A stretch of 64,000 nt of DNA from GCA-2718035 sp964435285. Lineage in GTDB: Bacteria > Bacteroidota > Bacteroidia > Flavobacteriales > TMED113. Numbering within the stretch: position 1 is the stretch's first letter; the number at the start of each line of letters is the position of its first letter. A program made the position numbers and the translations under genes. The stretch is from contig CAYSYA010000001.1 in assembly GCA_964435285.1 (NCBI GenBank), forward strand, positions 124,001 to 188,000, read 5' to 3'. The notes beneath the pieces are model-generated. The model worked only from the letters and a program-made list of their open reading frames with translations. It did no database searches and was not told the origin of the DNA. Of this stretch, positions 61,803 to 64,000 are shown one piece after another.

Positions 61803-63227
61803 TTATTTAACAATATTAATAGGCTGTAATTCTATTGAATTTCCAATTTGGAGTTCAATAAAATATAATCCTTCAACTAGATTGTCTAAATTAATTTTAA
61901 TGTTGTGGTTACCACTTGACATTAAACCTTTATTATCAGTTTTAACAATTTGACCTAATGAGTTATATAACTTTATTGTAATGTTTTCATTGTTGGCCAA
62001 GTAAAGATTAACATTTGTAAAATCAGTTGATGGGTTCGGGTAAACATTAACTTCATTATCTCTATCTTCTACAATATCAAGACCAGGTGTGACTTCAAAT
62101 GCAATTGATTCTCCGTATCCGTATGCGACTCCATACCACATCACACCATTACTTTGATCATTTAGAGAAACGTAACCATCTTCATAAGCTCCCCATATAG
62201 AAGCTTCTACACCATCTCCATATGTGTCATAAATATTAAAAGTATAACATCCGTAATCTAAATTCCAATTGTACTCATAGTTAGTATTATTAGCATAACC
62301 ACTTCCAGAATCAACTATATTTCCATTTTCATCCAATAAATCCCATGAAGTTTCTTCAGCCCAGTTATCAGTTTGTATATATAATGAAACACTAACAGAT
62401 GAAGGAGTTGACCCTGAAACATATGCTGGCATCATATTATTTGCATTATCCATATCTCCTTCGTACTGAACCTCAAAACTAATTGAAGCATTATCTGGAA
62501 TGTTTGAAATGGAACCAAGGTCAATCATTGCAGTTTCATAAGTGTTAAGATTTCCTGACCAAGGAGTTGTATTAACCGTATTTCCATTGACCATTGTTAA
62601 AACGTTAAAACTACTTACAGAAGCACCTAAGCTATAATTTTGCACTTGAATTGATGCATTTTGCAACGTTCCTCCGCAGTGAGTTCCGTCCCCTGTGTAA
62701 GAAACAATTCTCATATCTTTGGAATATGTAGCTTGAGAACAAGAATTTACCTCATTCATAAAAGCTGAAACGCTACTAAGTTGTCCAACTTCAGTAACCA
62801 TTCTGTCAGGGCAAATTTTATATATAGTTGGATAATAAGCTAAAGCGTAATCATCAGCAATATTTCCAGATGGATCGTCAGCTAACATATAATCAATCAC
62901 ACTAGTCCAGTTTCCTAAGTCACTACTAAATATAGTAGATTCAGCTGTACTTGGGTCTGCTTCAATTGCCATGCAAAAAACTGCATCAGGGTACTCATTT
63001 TGTAATTCCTCTAAGACTCCCGTCTCTGCATAACTCCAGCAAGGACCACACCATGTAGCAAATAAATCAAGAATAACTGTTTTTCCTTCATCAAGAATAT
63101 CATATAAGTTATGAGATTGACCATCAATATCAGTAACTGTAAAATCAGCTCCAAGACTATTAGCAGGCAGTTGTGCTAATGAGAGTGATGAAATAAAACA
63201 AGCAATAATTAGTAGTGTTTTTTTCAT
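61803..63227 (-). CDS. T9SS-secreted protein with thioredoxin-fold domain
   Basis: A signal peptide (1-19, ending LSLAQ) is followed by a redoxin/TlpA-like domain (about 25-165) with active site W59-C60-G-P-C63 (DLFATWCGPCW). A beta-sandwich region occupies the middle (about 170-390), including the DNWAEETSWDLLDENGNIV repeat-like block seen in some flavobacterial secreted proteins. The last about 77 residues are a type A T9SS sorting domain: VYPNPSTDFTNVNL, then LYNSLGQIVKT and GLYFIELQIG. It should be exported across the outer membrane by the type IX system, supporting the gld genes at 25 kb. The extracellular redox target is unknown. Confidence 0.9.
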   Translation of the reverse strand: MKKTLLIIACFISSLSLAQLPANSLGADFTVTDIDGQSHNLYDILDEGKTVILDLFATWCGPCWSYAETGVLEELQNEYPDAVFCMAIEADPSTAESTIFSSDLGNWTSVIDYMLADDPSGNIADDYALAYYPTIYKICPDRMVTEVGQLSSVSAFMNEVNSCSQATYSKDMRIVSYTGDGTHCGGTLQNASIQVQNYSLGASVSSFNVLTMVNGNTVNTTPWSGNLNTYETAMIDLGSISNIPDNASISFEVQYEGDMDNANNMMPAYVSGSTPSSVSVSLYIQTDNWAEETSWDLLDENGNIVDSGSGYANNTNYEYNWNLDYGCYTFNIYDTYGDGVEASIWGAYEDGYVSLNDQSNGVMWYGVAYGYGESIAFEVTPGLDIVEDRDNEVNVYPNPSTDFTNVNLYLANNENITIKLYNSLGQIVKTDNKGLMSSGNHNIKINLDNLVEGLYFIELQIGNSIELQPINIVK

Positions 63228-63267
63228 AATTTTTTTTTTTAAAGTTTATGTAAAATTTAAGTAACAC

Positions 63268-63275
63268 CAAATATA
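63268..63275 (-). promoter_or_regulatory. -7 element of the T9SS thioredoxin gene
   Basis: TATATTTG reads on the - strand from 63275 to 63268, about 40 bases before the ATG. No matching -33 box is found. Confidence 0.4.
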
Positions 63276-63331
63276 ATAAAATTATATGATTTGTTTATTT
63301 AAAAAAGGTATTATTTCCTATAATAAATCAC

Positions 63332-63339
63332 TAGATTTG
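63332..63339 (+). promoter_or_regulatory. -7 element of the small lipoprotein gene
   Basis: TAGATTTG fits TAnnTTTG and lies 28 bases before the ATG at 63368. It supports that ATG rather than the TTG at 63353, which would lie close to the transcription start. The -33 box is unclear. Confidence 0.4.
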
Positions 63340-63367
63340 TAGTTATACATTATTGAAAAAAAATACT

Positions 63368-63886
63368 ATGAAAAATCTAAATACCATTCTAAGTTTTTTA
63401 GCTATAAGCTTTTCATTATTCTTTATTTCTTGCGAACAAGAAGAAATTAATGGATGTACAGATTCAAATGCTTGTAACTATAATGATGAAGCAACAAATG
63501 ACGATAATTCATGCCAAATACCTATTGATGAAATTCTTGAAATAACGTATTTAGACACTGTTGTTTCTGGTTCAGTTAATGAAGATTTAATTGCACATGT
63601 TCATTTAAGAAATTCGTCATGTTCACCTGTTTCGCTAAAAGCAAGGAAAATTTATAACGCCCCTGATGAAGTCTCAGCATATTTTTGTTTTGCTGGTGTA
63701 TGTTTTTCTTCTGAAACTGTTGAATCACCACTTGCTTTAAGTCTCGATGTTTTTGAAGAAGATGATTATTTTAAAGGATATTTTTCATCTTCACTTCCAG
63801 GCGAGTTTGATGTAAAATATCGTTTTTTTCTTGAAGATGACATTACAAAATTTGTTGAAGTGAATATCACTTACATTGTGTCTTAG
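63368..63886 (+). CDS. Small lipoprotein with Cys-rich N-terminal motif
   Basis: The start is ATG 63368 (MKNLNTILSF). The signal ends in FFISC with lipidated Cys22. Just after it comes GCTDSNACNYNDEATNDD and then NSC, a short Asp/Asn/Cys motif that occurs, often repeated, in secreted Bacteroidota proteins and looks calcium-binding. The remaining about 125 residues look like a single beta-sandwich domain with four cysteines and EFDVKYRFFLEDD near the end. I do not recognise the domain. The gene is divergent from the T9SS thioredoxin gene and may be regulated with it. Confidence 0.7.
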   Translation: MKNLNTILSFLAISFSLFFISCEQEEINGCTDSNACNYNDEATNDDNSCQIPIDEILEITYLDTVVSGSVNEDLIAHVHLRNSSCSPVSLKARKIYNAPDEVSAYFCFAGVCFSSETVESPLALSLDVFEEDDYFKGYFSSSLPGEFDVKYRFFLEDDITKFVEVNITYIVS

Positions 63887-63909
63887 TTTAAAAAAAAATC
63901 TAAATACAA

Positions 63910-64000
63910 ATGGAAAAAATAAGTAGAATTGATGCGTTAAATTTTCATTCTAAAGGTCGTCCAGGAAAAATACAAGTTATTCCTAGTAAAAGTCATAACA
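63910..64000 (+). CDS. Probable NADP-dependent malic enzyme, N-terminus (partial)
   Basis: The frame is open from ATG 63910 to the window edge, 30 codons. The start MEKISRIDALNFHSKGRPGK, followed by IQVIPSKSHN, matches my memory of Bacteroidota malic enzymes of the MaeB type, which begin with a similar ALxxHAKGRPGKIxVxPTK block. That enzyme decarboxylates malate to pyruvate with NADP and often carries a C-terminal phosphotransacetylase-like domain. Only the first residues are visible, so the call depends on this short N-terminal match. Confidence 0.7.
   Translation, partial: MEKISRIDALNFHSKGRPGKIQVIPSKSHN

Noticed and set aside
1..64000. CRISPR array, insertion sequence, prophage or defence island
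   Set aside because: No regularly spaced direct repeats, transposase, integrase, phage structural genes or known defence domains were seen on either strand.

Overview
This window is a strongly AT-rich chromosomal segment from a member of the Bacteroidota, most likely a Flavobacteriales relative with a compact genome. The evidence is the gene content: gldD and gldE gliding genes in the order mutY-ssb-gldE-gldD, alternative complex III (actABCDEF) followed by cytochrome oxidase genes, a TonB receptor paired with a DUF4249 lipoprotein, DUF2723, DUF6029 and Omp28 proteins, and a type IX secretion sorting domain. Start sites lack Shine-Dalgarno sequences, and many promoters show the Bacteroidota -7 element TAnnTTTG. 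I see no insertion sequence, prophage, CRISPR array, restriction system or other obvious accessory island. Nearly all of it is core genome.

Layout. (1) 1-7.3 kb, + strand: the end of tsf, then pyrH, frr, an rfbA-type nucleotidyltransferase, a polyprenyl diphosphate synthase and sucA-sucB, closed by a strong terminator. (2) 7.4-23.1 kb, - strand: a long run reading rplU, rpmA, serS, a TPR protein, DUF4286, rsmA, mgtE, a hydroxyacid dehydrogenase, a DUF6588-like protein, fbp, mfd, a TonB receptor and a DUF4249 lipoprotein. (3) 23.2-25.3 kb: a divergent metal-related pair (MerC-like membrane protein, and an HMA protein with a Cys-rich tail), then ctaA (heme A synthase). (4) 25.3-28.7 kb, - strand: mutY, ssb, gldE, gldD. 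(5) 28.8-35 kb: an HU-family protein, a 30-residue basic protein, an RNase E/G, a convergent MFS carrier, prfB, an ArsC-like protein and fumC. (6) 35.1-41.2 kb: a sulfur pair (TauE-type exporter and a persulfide-dioxygenase-like MBL/double-rhodanese protein), then a large convergent DUF2723 membrane protein. (7) 41.3-45.6 kb: tRNA-Gln, a leader hairpin, nusA and infB, and a convergent SPOR-like protein. (8) 45.8-57.1 kb: the respiratory operon actABCDEF-coxB-coxA. (9) 57.1-64 kb: ruvB; a four-gene - strand operon (TlpA, DUF6029, Omp28, beta-barrel); a T9SS-secreted thioredoxin-fold protein; a small lipoprotein; and the start of a probable malic enzyme.

Together the genes describe an aerobic, respiring heterotroph. 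SucAB and FumC feed the TCA cycle, quinol is oxidised by alternative complex III and passed to an aa3-type oxidase, and CtaA supplies heme A. GldD/GldE and the T9SS sorting domain point to type IX secretion and perhaps gliding. No wholly new system stands out. The most unusual signals are a terminator-like hairpin in the nusA leader with rimP missing, a 30-residue Lys/Arg/His protein between the HU and RNase E/G genes, a palindrome at the promoter of the sulfur operon, and a prfB gene without the usual programmed frameshift.
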